DNA from: Clostridium formicaceticum
Lineage (GTDB): Bacteria; Bacillota; Clostridia; Peptostreptococcales; Natronincolaceae
Reading direction: 5' to 3'
Assembly (NCBI RefSeq): GCF_001854185.1
Contig: NZ_CP017603.1
Location: forward strand, 4,464,001 to 4,528,000
DNA: 64,000 nt
Part shown: piece after piece, positions 55,918-64,000 of the stretch
Numbering within the stretch: position 1 is the first letter of the stretch
Layout of the letters: every line of letters begins with the position of its first letter
The notes under the pieces: generated by a model
The model's database searches: none
What the model was told of the DNA's origin: nothing
The model's input: the letters and a program-made list of their open reading frames with translations, nothing else
Position numbers and translations under genes: made by a program

Positions 55918-57180
55918 ATATTTAAATTTAGAAATACTTTTGTGCATTTCTTCAGCCATTTTTGCCAATGTCTCACTAACACTGGCAATTTCCTCCATAG
56001 AGGCTGTTTGCTCTTCTGTTGATGCCGCAATTTGTTGGGCCCCAGCTGCATTTTCTTCTGCATTTGCCGATAAACTCTGTACAATATCAATAATCTCATC
56101 TTTTTTCCTGCTCATAGCATGCTGAGACTCGTTTACAGTTTCTAAAAATCTTTTTGATTTATTTGCAGTCAAAGAAATATTGTCAAATTTTTTATTGGTA
56201 GTATCTACACTAACTGTTTGTTCCTTTACTATATTGGATATTTCTTGTATTGTGATTACCGCCTCTGCTGTTTCAGTGATAAGCTCCTGTATAACGGTTT
56301 TTATCTCTAGTGTAAACGCATCTGTTTGCTCCGCCAACTTACGAACTTCTTCAGCTACTACAGCAAATCCTTTGCCAGCTTCCCCTGCTCTTGCTGCCTC
56401 AATCGCTGCATTTAATGCTAGTAGATTTACTTGCTCTGCAATTTTAGAAATCATAGAGCTTGCGCCTTCTATTTTTTTAGCACTTTGATTTGCATGTACA
56501 ATCACTGTACCTATTTTTTCTGTTACTTCGTTTACTTCCTCGGTTTTTTCATTAAGTTCCTTCAAGGTTTCAAGGCCTTCATCCTTTAGTTTTATAACAG
56601 CATTGGTGGTTGAATTTAATGTCTTTAAACATTTCTCATTGTTTTCAATTAACTCCCCCAGTTCACTTACTTTAATGGCTCCCAGTTCCGTATCCTTTGC
56701 CTGGTCCGCTGCGCCTTTTGCCATCTCTTCAATGGTGTTTGCTACCTCTTCTGCTGCAGTAGCAGATTGCTGCGTAGTAGCAGTTAACTGCTGTGAAGAA
56801 AAAGTCACCTGTTCAGAGGTTCCATCAATATTCTTTATGAAGTCTCTAAGATTATCTATAATACTTTGAAAAGATTCTGCTAATTCCCCAACCTCATCTT
56901 GACGCTGAAGAAATTCTTCAGGAATATCTTCACGAATATCTAAATCTGCAATTTTTTTCACATGACGCATTGCTAGCATAGTTGGTTTTATAATACGAGC
57001 CGTTAAAAGATTAACCACAAATACCGTAGCCAGCAAAGCAATCATTATTACAAAAAATATAATGCTTTTACCCATGATTATCTCTTTTGCAAAAGCATAG
57101 GAAAGTGCCGATGTAATTACCATTAAAAATAAAATAAAAGATAATAGCATCCCCATCATTTTCATTTTTAGACTTTTCAT
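55915..57180 (-). CDS. membrane methyl-accepting chemotaxis protein without a periplasmic sensor
   Basis: This 421-residue receptor has two adjacent membrane segments (about 8-29 and 39-60) with only some ten residues between them, so no external ligand domain. HAMP (about 62-115) and a full signalling domain follow, with [20 protein letters not shown] at the tip. Such receptors may sense membrane or cytoplasmic state. Glutamine/glutamate pairs suggest methylation sites. It converges with cheW across a shared terminator. Confidence 0.9.
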   Translation of the reverse strand: MKSLKMKMMGMLLSFILFLMVITSALSYAFAKEIIMGKSIIFFVIMIALLATVFVVNLLTARIIKPTMLAMRHVKKIADLDIREDIPEEFLQRQDEVGELAESFQSIIDNLRDFIKNIDGTSEQVTFSSQQLTATTQQSATAAEEVANTIEEMAKGAADQAKDTELGAIKVSELGELIENNEKCLKTLNSTTNAVIKLKDEGLETLKELNEKTEEVNEVTEKIGTVIVHANQSAKKIEGASSMISKIAEQVNLLALNAAIEAARAGEAGKGFAVVAEEVRKLAEQTDAFTLEIKTVIQELITETAEAVITIQEISNIVKEQTVSVDTTNKKFDNISLTANKSKRFLETVNESQHAMSRKKDEIIDIVQSLSANAEENAAGAQQIAASTEEQTASMEEIASVSETLAKMAEEMHKSISKFKY

Positions 57181-57455
57181 TTTTTTCCCCCCAACATCTA
57201 AAATTTTTGGTGTAGCTACCTTCTTTTTACTTGCATAATATGAATCCTTTATTCAGTTCCTATTATGCTTGTCCTTATCCCCCTTTGTATATGTTTTTGC
57301 TGCCGTACTCAAAGTTAGCATTGTTTTTATAAAAATATTTCTCCTAAAGAGAATTATTTTCAGAATACTATAATTATTTTCATTATACTAACAAAGTTCT
57401 GTAAAATCAACCAAATCGGTAAATATTCCATAATACGATAAAAGACGACAATTAT

Positions 57456-58295
57456 TTATCTATCGATTATTTTAATACCTTTTTCATCCTGATGAATACT
57501 TCCTTCTTTTAGTAGTCTCCCAATAGCTCTTTTGAAGGCACGCTTACTCATATTTAACTCTTTTTTGATTTTGTTTGGGTCACTATTATCATTAAGTAGC
57601 AAAAAGCCGTCCTTAAGCTTTAGCTTATCAAGAATAACTTTTACATCTTCATCCATCTGTTTATGTGCCTTTTCCCTTAGACTTAAATCTAACTTACCGT
57701 CTTCTTTCACCTTAGCGACTCTTGCCTCTACTTCATCACCATATTCATACTCTCCATACAATTCGTTTTTAGGTATCAAAGCTTGATACTTATTATCAAC
57801 AGCTACAAAAGCACCTATATCCTTGTTGATACCATAAATCCTACCCCGTACTCTATCATCTTTTTTATAAGGGGATTCACTGCTGAGGAGTTTGTGAATA
57901 TCCATCGTTGCACATAGCCTATCGCTTTTATCTATATATAGACCTACTAAATATTCCCTACCTTTTTGCATTTTGCCTTTTTGTTCTTTAAAAGGTAAAA
58001 ACAAATCCTTTTCCAAACCCCAATCCAAAAAAGCACCTATCTTGGTTACTTCAACTACACTTAAAAAGGCTAATTCCCCCAGCTTTATTTTAGGCTTTTT
58101 TGTTGTAGCTATCAAACGATCTTCAGAATCTCTATAGATAAATACTTCTATCTCATCTCCTATTTTTAATCCTTCAGGAACTTGCTTTTTGGGCAATAAA
58201 ACACTGTTATGCTTATCCTTTTTAGCGCTTAAATATGTACCAACTTCATTGAATTTAACGACTTCTAGTTTTTGAACTTCACCTAATTCTATCAT
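57456..58295 (-). CDS. cvfB: CvfB family S1 RNA-binding protein
   Basis: This 279-residue protein has three S1-like domains (about 3-65, 72-135 and 143-210) and a C-terminal winged helix (about 220-279, with KKELNMSKRAFKRAIGRLL). This is the arrangement of CvfB/YitL, an RNA-binding regulator that affects virulence and metabolism in Firmicutes. FLDWGLEKDLFLPFKEQ and GAFVAVDNKYQALIPKNEL are typical S1 surfaces. ATG at 58295 follows GGAAGGTGAAGC. It stands alone. Confidence 0.92.
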   Translation of the reverse strand: MIELGEVQKLEVVKFNEVGTYLSAKKDKHNSVLLPKKQVPEGLKIGDEIEVFIYRDSEDRLIATTKKPKIKLGELAFLSVVEVTKIGAFLDWGLEKDLFLPFKEQKGKMQKGREYLVGLYIDKSDRLCATMDIHKLLSSESPYKKDDRVRGRIYGINKDIGAFVAVDNKYQALIPKNELYGEYEYGDEVEARVAKVKEDGKLDLSLREKAHKQMDEDVKVILDKLKLKDGFLLLNDNSDPNKIKKELNMSKRAFKRAIGRLLKEGSIHQDEKGIKIIDR

Positions 58296-58477
58296 GCTTC
58301 ACCTTCCTCATTTGTTCTATCTACTTTCATTATAACTTGTCTTTTAGTGTACCACTATTTTCCCACTGAAACAACCTCTATATACCCTCTATATGTAGCT
58401 GTATCGTCTTGACAAAGTTCGTTATCTATTATAGAATGTCTTAATTTACATGACAAAAAAATTTCTCTTTCAACAAA

Positions 58478-58521
58478 GAAGTACACCAATATTCTTCTAA
58501 AGTATATTGGTGTACTTCTTT
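58478..58521 (-). terminator. terminator after the RND transporter gene
   Basis: AAAGAAGTACACCAATAT and its complement form an 18-bp stem, abutting the stop codon of the RND gene, with T-rich sequence on the minus strand. Confidence 0.88.
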
Positions 58522-61500
58522 TTAATGCTCAATAACCTTTTTCTTTTCTCCTTTTAGTTTATTTTTAATACCCGCTGAGAAGTCGTCTACTAGGGTATAC
58601 ACCGTTGGTATTAATACCAAGGTTAAAACTGTAGATAATAGTAATCCTGCAATAACTACGATTCCCATAGGTGCTTGCATCTCGGAGCCTTCTCCGATCC
58701 CTATTGCCAGAGGCAATAAACCTAAGACAGTTGTTAAAGTTGTCATTAAAATAGGTCTCAACCTTACAGGACCAGCTGTAATAATCGCTTCATTTCGGTC
58801 TTTACCAGATTCTCTTAGGGTGTTGATATAATCGATCAGCACAATACCATTATTAACAACAATCCCTGATAACATAATGACACCAATCAAGGCTGTTATA
58901 CCTAGTGCCTTTCCTGTAATGAATAGTCCTAATAGTGCTCCTGCCAATGCTACGGGCACGGATAACATAATCGTAAAAGGATGTAGTAATGACTCAAATT
59001 GCGCTGCCATTACCATGTAAATCAATACAATTGCCAGTACTAACGCCAAAAGTAAATCAGCAAAGGCATCATTCATTTGTTGATTTTGTCCTCCCATGTC
59101 ATAGCTATAACCTTCCGGTAAATCATAGTTTTTTAACGCTGCATCAATATCCTGCGTAACACTCCTTAAGTCTCTATTACCAATCTGCCCACTAATTGTT
59201 ACTACTCTTTGCTGATCTTCTCGATTGATTTGCACAGGACCCTGCTCAACAGATACATTGGCCACTTGACTTAAAGGAATACTCCCGCCAGCAGCAGTTT
59301 GGATGCCCATTTGTTCTAGATTAGCCAAGCTCTCTGTTACATGCTCTTCCCCTTTAAGAATGACATCAATCTCATCTCCATCTAGTTTATACCTTGTAGC
59401 CGTTAACCCAGAGGTAGTACTTCTTATGCTATTGGCAATTTGTGCAGTTGTCAGCCCATAAGTTGCAGCACGATATTTATCGACAGCAATTTGAACCTCC
59501 GGTATGCCTTCACTAAAACTAGTGGTGATTTCCCTTGTATCTTCTACAGATGCAATCATCCCCTTAAAATCCTCTGAAATTTCTTCTAAAACCTCTAAGT
59601 CATCTCCCTTTAAGCTGATACTAATAGGATCGCCTGCCATCCCACCCATAGCGTTAGCAGATTCCGAAATACTGATTTCTGCTCCAGGGATATCCTTAAG
59701 AAGTCCTCTTATTGCATCAGCTACCTCCTTAGAACTTCTATCTCTTTCTTTCATTTTAGAGAGCCTAACAGTAACGCTACCTCGACTTGTACCTCCTCCG
59801 CCAAAGCCCATTTGGCCTCCACCGCCGACAGAAGAAAAGACAGTATCTATTTCTTCTATAGAAGCAAGGCTCTCTTCAATTTCAAAAAGCACTTGATTTA
59901 CCTCATGTAGTTCAGAACCTACAGGTAAAGATATATTTATGTTTATCTGTCCTTCATCTGAAGCGGGGAAAAGTTCTACTCCTATAAAAAACACAGAGGA
60001 TAAACTTCCTAAAAAGATGATTATTGCCATGAAAATCGTAGTTTTTCTGTGGCTTAAACTCCAGCTTAATAACTTTTTATAGCGATTTTCTATACCGCTA
60101 AAAATTTTATCAAAGGCATCATAAAGAAACTTGAATCTTTTCCTTGCTCCTTTTGCTTTGTTGTTATTCTCAGTAGTTACCCTCAATAGCTTAGAAGATA
60201 ACATAGGTATCAAGGTCAAAGATACTAGTAAGGAAGCTACCAAGGAGAAAGTAACTGCCAACGCTAGTTCTGTGAAAAGACTAGAAATCATTCCTTCAAC
60301 AAAAACAATCGGTAAAAATACTGCTATTGTTGTAAGTGTAGAAGCGGTAACCGACATAGCTACCTCGGAGGCGCCTAAACTAGCTGCCTCTTTCTTAGAA
60401 TATCCTTCTGTTCTGAATCGATAGATATTTTCTAATACAACAATGGCGTTATCCACCAACATACCTACCCCTAGAGCCAAACCTCCTAGCGTCATTAGGT
60501 TTAAAGTAATATTTCCAAAGTATAATAGAGCAAAAGTTCCAATAACAGCAATAGGAATAGAACTTCCAATAATTAAGGTAGATCCAATGTTTCTTAAAAA
60601 TAGATAAAGGATCATGATGGCAAAAATTGCCCCCATTATAACACTCTGAAGTACATTATTAATTGCATCTGTAATATACGTAGATTCATCGGATACAAGA
60701 GTGAGTTCCACATGACCATATTCTCTTTGTAATCTTTCTATTTCTGCATGGACCAAGGATGCTACCTGTACGGTATTGCTGTCCGACTGTTTCTGTACAG
60801 AGATGTTAATACTACTCTTACCATTGGTTCGAGATATAGTTGCTATATCTCGATGGGTTAACTCCACCTCCGCAATATCCTTTAGTAAAATGATACTTCC
60901 ACTAGGTAATATTATGGGAATTTCTTCAATTTCGTCTATGCTTTTAAATTCTCCCATCGTTCTAATGGCAAGTTCCCTTTCACCATTTTTTACTGTTCCT
61001 CCTGGTAAATTCATATTGGAGGCTCCTATTGTTTGAGATAGCTGACCTAAAGTGATACCATAACTATCCAAAAGCTGTTGGTTTGTCCTAATTTGTATCT
61101 CATTGGTATAACCACCTGTTACATCTACAGAAGCTACGCCTTCAATTCTCTCCAGTCTAGGTTTTATTGTCTCTTCCGCCAATGTTTGTAGTGAAACTAA
61201 GTCTTCACCACCCACTAAAGATATTTGAATAATAGGGAAGGCATTTGGATCTATGGTTAGAACCATTGGATCAGATGCCCCCTCCGGCAAAAGGCCTTTG
61301 ATCAAGTCAACCTTCTCCCGCATATCCAAGGTAGCAAAGTTCATATCTGTACCAAAGTTAAATTGAGCAATAACGATGGAACTACCTTGTGAAGACCTAG
61401 AGGTAACACTTTCTATATTGCTTGCAGTAGCTATAGCTTCTTCTATAGGTCTTGTAATTAAATTTTCTATTTCATGAGGCCCTACCCCTGAATAAGAGGT

Positions 61501-61644
61501 ACTGACAATAGCAACAGGTATTTCCATGGCTGGATAAAGATCTATCGGTAATCTAGTAAAGGAGATGGTACCCAATAGGATGATAATGAGCATAATCATC
61601 GCAATCATGACAGGTCTTTTTACTGCTAATTTCGATAAACCCAT
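58522..61644 (-). CDS. RND efflux transporter permease (HAE1/AcrB-like)
   Basis: This 1040-residue inner-membrane pump has the RND layout: one N-terminal membrane segment, a large outer loop, a cluster of segments, and a repeat of the whole. Proton-relay residues are visible in GVGMLVDNAIVVLENIYR near residues 399-416. FFIGVELFPASDEGQININ and PVALAGALLGLFITGKALG are further family stretches. It would expel drugs, metals or lipophilic compounds. The adaptor gene is two bases upstream on the same strand, so the two are one transcript. No outer membrane factor is seen, as expected in a cell without an outer membrane. Confidence 0.94.
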   Translation of the reverse strand: MGLSKLAVKRPVMIAMIMLIIILLGTISFTRLPIDLYPAMEIPVAIVSTSYSGVGPHEIENLITRPIEEAIATASNIESVTSRSSQGSSIVIAQFNFGTDMNFATLDMREKVDLIKGLLPEGASDPMVLTIDPNAFPIIQISLVGGEDLVSLQTLAEETIKPRLERIEGVASVDVTGGYTNEIQIRTNQQLLDSYGITLGQLSQTIGASNMNLPGGTVKNGERELAIRTMGEFKSIDEIEEIPIILPSGSIILLKDIAEVELTHRDIATISRTNGKSSINISVQKQSDSNTVQVASLVHAEIERLQREYGHVELTLVSDESTYITDAINNVLQSVIMGAIFAIMILYLFLRNIGSTLIIGSSIPIAVIGTFALLYFGNITLNLMTLGGLALGVGMLVDNAIVVLENIYRFRTEGYSKKEAASLGASEVAMSVTASTLTTIAVFLPIVFVEGMISSLFTELALAVTFSLVASLLVSLTLIPMLSSKLLRVTTENNNKAKGARKRFKFLYDAFDKIFSGIENRYKKLLSWSLSHRKTTIFMAIIIFLGSLSSVFFIGVELFPASDEGQININISLPVGSELHEVNQVLFEIEESLASIEEIDTVFSSVGGGGQMGFGGGGTSRGSVTVRLSKMKERDRSSKEVADAIRGLLKDIPGAEISISESANAMGGMAGDPISISLKGDDLEVLEEISEDFKGMIASVEDTREITTSFSEGIPEVQIAVDKYRAATYGLTTAQIANSIRSTTSGLTATRYKLDGDEIDVILKGEEHVTESLANLEQMGIQTAAGGSIPLSQVANVSVEQGPVQINREDQQRVVTISGQIGNRDLRSVTQDIDAALKNYDLPEGYSYDMGGQNQQMNDAFADLLLALVLAIVLIYMVMAAQFESLLHPFTIMLSVPVALAGALLGLFITGKALGITALIGVIMLSGIVVNNGIVLIDYINTLRESGKDRNEAIITAGPVRLRPILMTTLTTVLGLLPLAIGIGEGSEMQAPMGIVVIAGLLLSTVLTLVLIPTVYTLVDDFSAGIKNKLKGEKKKVIEH

Positions 61645-61646
61645 AT

Positions 61647-62861
61647 CTACTCACCCCTTACTACTTTCACCCTCTGGCCATCTACTACATAATGCTGACC
61701 TTTGATAATAACGATATCTCCTTCTTCAAGTCCCTCTGTCACTTCAATATATAAACCTGTATCTAAGCCCAAAGTTATCTTTTGTTCCACCGCTTCCTCA
61801 TCCTTTACCAAGTAAACCACTGTTTCTTCCTCTTTATCCATGATAGCACCACTTCTTACCACCAGTACATTTTGCCGCTCTTCAAGACTTAAACCTACAG
61901 AGCCACTCATGCCAGGTCTGATCTTACGATCCTTGTTATTGATATATACCTTTACCGTATAAAGCTGCGTTCTATCATCAGCAGTAGGGCTAATATAATC
62001 AATTTTTCCTGTTATTTCCTCATCTAATGCAGAGGCTATTGTCACAGCTACTTCTTGTTCTTTGCGCAATCTGTTTACCATGTTTTCTGCTACATCTATC
62101 TGTAGGTAAACCGTATCCATATCTACAATTGTTGCTGCCGCCTGAGCATTACTAGCTAATTGGCCTTCCACAACCGTTAGATTTGTAATCATACCATTAA
62201 TTGGTGCTTTTACCAATGTGTTATCAAGATTACTTCTTGCTTGTTCATAACCACTTTCTGCCTGACTTAATTGATTTAAAGCCTGTTGGTACCCTATTTC
62301 TGCTTGATATACTTGTGCTTCTGCTGTCTCTAAAGGTTTTGTAGAAGCTGCTAGCTCTGCCTGTTCCAGCTGAGTTTTAGGAACAGCTCCTGCTTCATAA
62401 AGAGCTTTTATCCGTTCTAGGTTCACCAGGGCATCTTCCAATCTTTCCTTGGTTGATTCGTATTGAATTTTAGCTGACCGTATACCATTCTCAGCTTGCT
62501 CTACTCCTCGTTTTGCCAGTTCTACGCTATGTTCTGCCTGTTCAATACTTCTTTGTATATCTTTTTGATCCATAACCATTAAAACCTGGTCTTTCGCAAC
62601 ATAATCGCCAAGTTTCATGTTCACCCTCGTTACCGTTCCAGGCATTTGAGGCATCACCATAACTTCCTCATTGGCTCTTACTCTGCCGTTTAGCAAGACT
62701 TTACTTGCTATTGTTTCTTTTTTTACTGTTTCAATTTCTACCGGCACGTAACTCTCCTCAACAATAGCTACCTCTTCTACTGCCCTTCTACTGCATCCTG
62801 TGACTAAAATAATAACAATCAATAGTATAAGTAATAGCATAGATATTGACTTTTTTTTCAT
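61647..62861 (-). CDS. RND adaptor (membrane fusion) lipoprotein
   Basis: This 404-residue adaptor has a lipoprotein signal peptide ending in LVTGC (lipobox, Cys23). It then has a biotinyl-lipoyl-like half (about 65-97), a long coiled-coil hairpin (about 105-205, EQAEHSVELAKRGVEQ), the second lipoyl half (KAPINGMITNLTVVEGQLAS) and a C-terminal barrel with GLEEGDIVIIKGQHYV. It would bridge the RND pump to the cell wall side. The start follows AGGAGG. The gene is first in the pair, behind a palindromic operator. Confidence 0.93.
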   Translation of the reverse strand: MKKKSISMLLLILLIVIILVTGCSRRAVEEVAIVEESYVPVEIETVKKETIASKVLLNGRVRANEEVMVMPQMPGTVTRVNMKLGDYVAKDQVLMVMDQKDIQRSIEQAEHSVELAKRGVEQAENGIRSAKIQYESTKERLEDALVNLERIKALYEAGAVPKTQLEQAELAASTKPLETAEAQVYQAEIGYQQALNQLSQAESGYEQARSNLDNTLVKAPINGMITNLTVVEGQLASNAQAAATIVDMDTVYLQIDVAENMVNRLRKEQEVAVTIASALDEEITGKIDYISPTADDRTQLYTVKVYINNKDRKIRPGMSGSVGLSLEERQNVLVVRSGAIMDKEEETVVYLVKDEEAVEQKITLGLDTGLYIEVTEGLEEGDIVIIKGQHYVVDGQRVKVVRGE

Positions 62862-62908
62862 TTTGTTTCCTCCTGTATTTTAAATTGTGTGAGGTTTTTA
62901 AAAATCCG

Positions 62909-62926
62909 TCTGACCAGTCAGTCAGA
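62909..62926. promoter_or_regulatory. palindromic operator upstream of the RND pair
   Basis: TCTGACCAGTCAGTCAGA has six-base arms TCTGAC/GTCAGA, and a nested TGAC-CA-GTCA. It lies about 48 bp before the adaptor start. TGAC/GTCA half sites of this type are bound by TetR-family efflux regulators. No regulator gene is inside the window. Confidence 0.6.
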
Positions 62927-63118
62927 AACAAAAACAAACTATCTCTTAACCTATTTATCTATTATAACAACCAATTCTAAATTGTTGGTAAAGAAATTAT
63001 TAAATATTTCTTAAGCTTCTTCCGTAGATCTACCGGTTGCCCATCATAAGAACCAGTGTCTGACACATCTGGTTGCACTGGTTCTATCTCCTTTGCTATT
63101 ATAACACTACGATAAAAT

Positions 63119-64000
63119 TTACGCTTCATTACCATGACTACTAGTAAACTGGCTGTTATAAAGTTCTGCATAAAATCCTTTCTTCTCTAATAGCTGCTGA
63201 TGGGTGCCTTGCTCGATGATATCTCCATGATTCATCACAAGGATTAAATCTGCTCCTCGTATCGTTGATAGTCTATGGGCAATCACAAAATTTGTTCTAC
63301 CCTCCATCAATCTAGTCATCGCTTTTTGTATAAGCACCTCTGTCCTTGTATCAACGCTGCTGGTGGCTTCATCAAGAATCAATATCACAGGGTTAGCAAG
63401 TATTGCTCTAGCAATTGTTAAAAGTTGCTTTTGCCCTTGAGATAGATTAGAAGCTTCTTCGTCCAGCACAGTATCATATCCTTCTGGTAACCTTCTTATG
63501 AAATAGTCTGCATGAGCTGCTTTAGAAGCCGCTATGATTTCTTCTTCACTGGCATCCTGTCTTCCGTAAGCTATATTCTCCCTAATGGTACCATGAAATA
63601 ACCATGTATCTTGCAATACCATACCAAACATACTTCGGAGATTCCCACGCTTTAAATCTCTGATATCAATACCATCTATCGTAATGCTGCCACCCTTTAT
63701 TTCATAAAATCGCATCAGTAAATTAACAAGTGTAGTTTTTCCAGCCCCCGTCGGTCCGACGATTGCTATTGTTTCCCCCTTCTTTACTTCTATGTTCATA
63801 TCCTTTATTAAAAGATCATCTTCTTTGTAACCAAACTGAACATGTTTAAAACCCACTTCCCCTTTTGGCATTTTGATGACTTTTGCATCCTTTTGATCCT
63901 GAACTTCTTCCGTCTCGTCTAATAGTTTAAAGACCCGCTCTGCTGATGCAACGGTGGACTGTATAATGTTGGTTATATTTGCCGTCTGCACAATTGGATG
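63119..64000 (-). CDS. ABC exporter, ATP-binding part (partial)
   Basis: This is the C-terminal part of a half-transporter whose membrane domain lies beyond the right edge. The frame is open to 64000. The nucleotide-binding domain has Walker A GPTGAGKTT, the Q-loop in MVLQDTWLF, signature NLSQGQKQ, Walker B VILILDEATSSVD and the switch histidine in IAHRLST. The linker QTANITNIIQSTVASAERVF is typical of multidrug ABC exporters, whose partner half is often the next gene. It could be one half of a heterodimer. Regulation is not visible. Confidence 0.93.
   Translation of the reverse strand, partial: HPIVQTANITNIIQSTVASAERVFKLLDETEEVQDQKDAKVIKMPKGEVGFKHVQFGYKEDDLLIKDMNIEVKKGETIAIVGPTGAGKTTLVNLLMRFYEIKGGSITIDGIDIRDLKRGNLRSMFGMVLQDTWLFHGTIRENIAYGRQDASEEEIIAASKAAHADYFIRRLPEGYDTVLDEEASNLSQGQKQLLTIARAILANPVILILDEATSSVDTRTEVLIQKAMTRLMEGRTNFVIAHRLSTIRGADLILVMNHGDIIEQGTHQQLLEKKGFYAELYNSQFTSSHGNEA

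Noticed and set aside
62977-63171. Minus-strand frame overlapping the 3' end of the ABC exporter gene, with a 51-codon version starting at an ATG near 63126.
   Set aside because: The product resembles nothing and has no good ribosome binding site. The segment also contains an inverted repeat (AGAACCAGTG/CACTGGTTCT, 63049-63086) that explains its unusual composition. It is more likely downstream noncoding sequence.

Overview
The window is low-GC DNA of Firmicutes type and most likely comes from a spore-forming, anaerobic member of the Clostridia. The evidence is the strong AGGAGG-type ribosome binding sites, frequent TTG starts, short T-tailed terminators, a prkA-yhbH-spoVR sporulation operon, a PssA of the Gram-positive type, a CvfB protein, and family types common in Alkaliphilus-like clostridia. 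The genus is an inference and cannot be settled from sequence alone.

Layout. 1-8.9 kb is an eroded region. It holds a partial cysteine desulfurase, N-terminally deleted remnants of a ketopantoate-reductase-like gene and a YoaP-type acetyltransferase, a truncated REP-associated (Y1) transposase and a 51-52 bp repeat. Intact MATE efflux, NAD-epimerase, MBL-fold hydrolase and cyclopropane fatty acid synthase genes are interspersed. 9-18 kb is the most distinctive part, a poly-gamma-glutamate (PGA) locus. It has pgsB and pgsC, a small membrane protein, a secreted PghP-like protein that has lost its catalytic residues, a divergent PghP homologue that keeps them, and a secreted protein of six NlpC/P60-like domains of which only one has a catalytic Cys/His. 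A response regulator/histidine kinase pair follows. No pgsA/capA is present. 18.4-20.7 kb is an insertion hotspot in which a complete IS256-type element sits in a decayed IS1182-type element. 20.7-30.4 kb is mostly housekeeping: rRNA methylation, phospholipid head-group synthesis, glycolysis, (p)ppGpp synthesis, a radical SAM protein and a LysM protein. 30.5-35 kb is a lactate/2-hydroxyacid module of lactate permease, divergent LarA-type racemase and 2-hydroxyacid dehydrogenase. 35.7-41.3 kb has a DapF-family racemase beside an NhaC-type transporter, release factor 3 and malic enzyme. 41.6-53.8 kb holds a c-di-GMP EAL protein with a dead GGDEF domain, a transporter, flavodoxin, regulator, cyclophilin, YkuK and TPR genes and the sporulation operon. 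54-64 kb has a soluble PocR-type chemoreceptor with CheW, a second receptor, CvfB, an RND efflux pair with a palindromic operator, and a partial ABC exporter.

How it fits together. The PGA genes read as one surface-polymer system: PgsB/PgsC make and pass the polymer, while secreted hydrolase-like proteins trim or bind it. The pseudo-hydrolase occupies the place that PgsA/CapA has in the classic operons and is the best candidate here for an undescribed component. Palindromic intergenic repeats (for example at 27.8, 36.7, 41.3 and 54.0 kb) are scattered through the otherwise ordinary regions.
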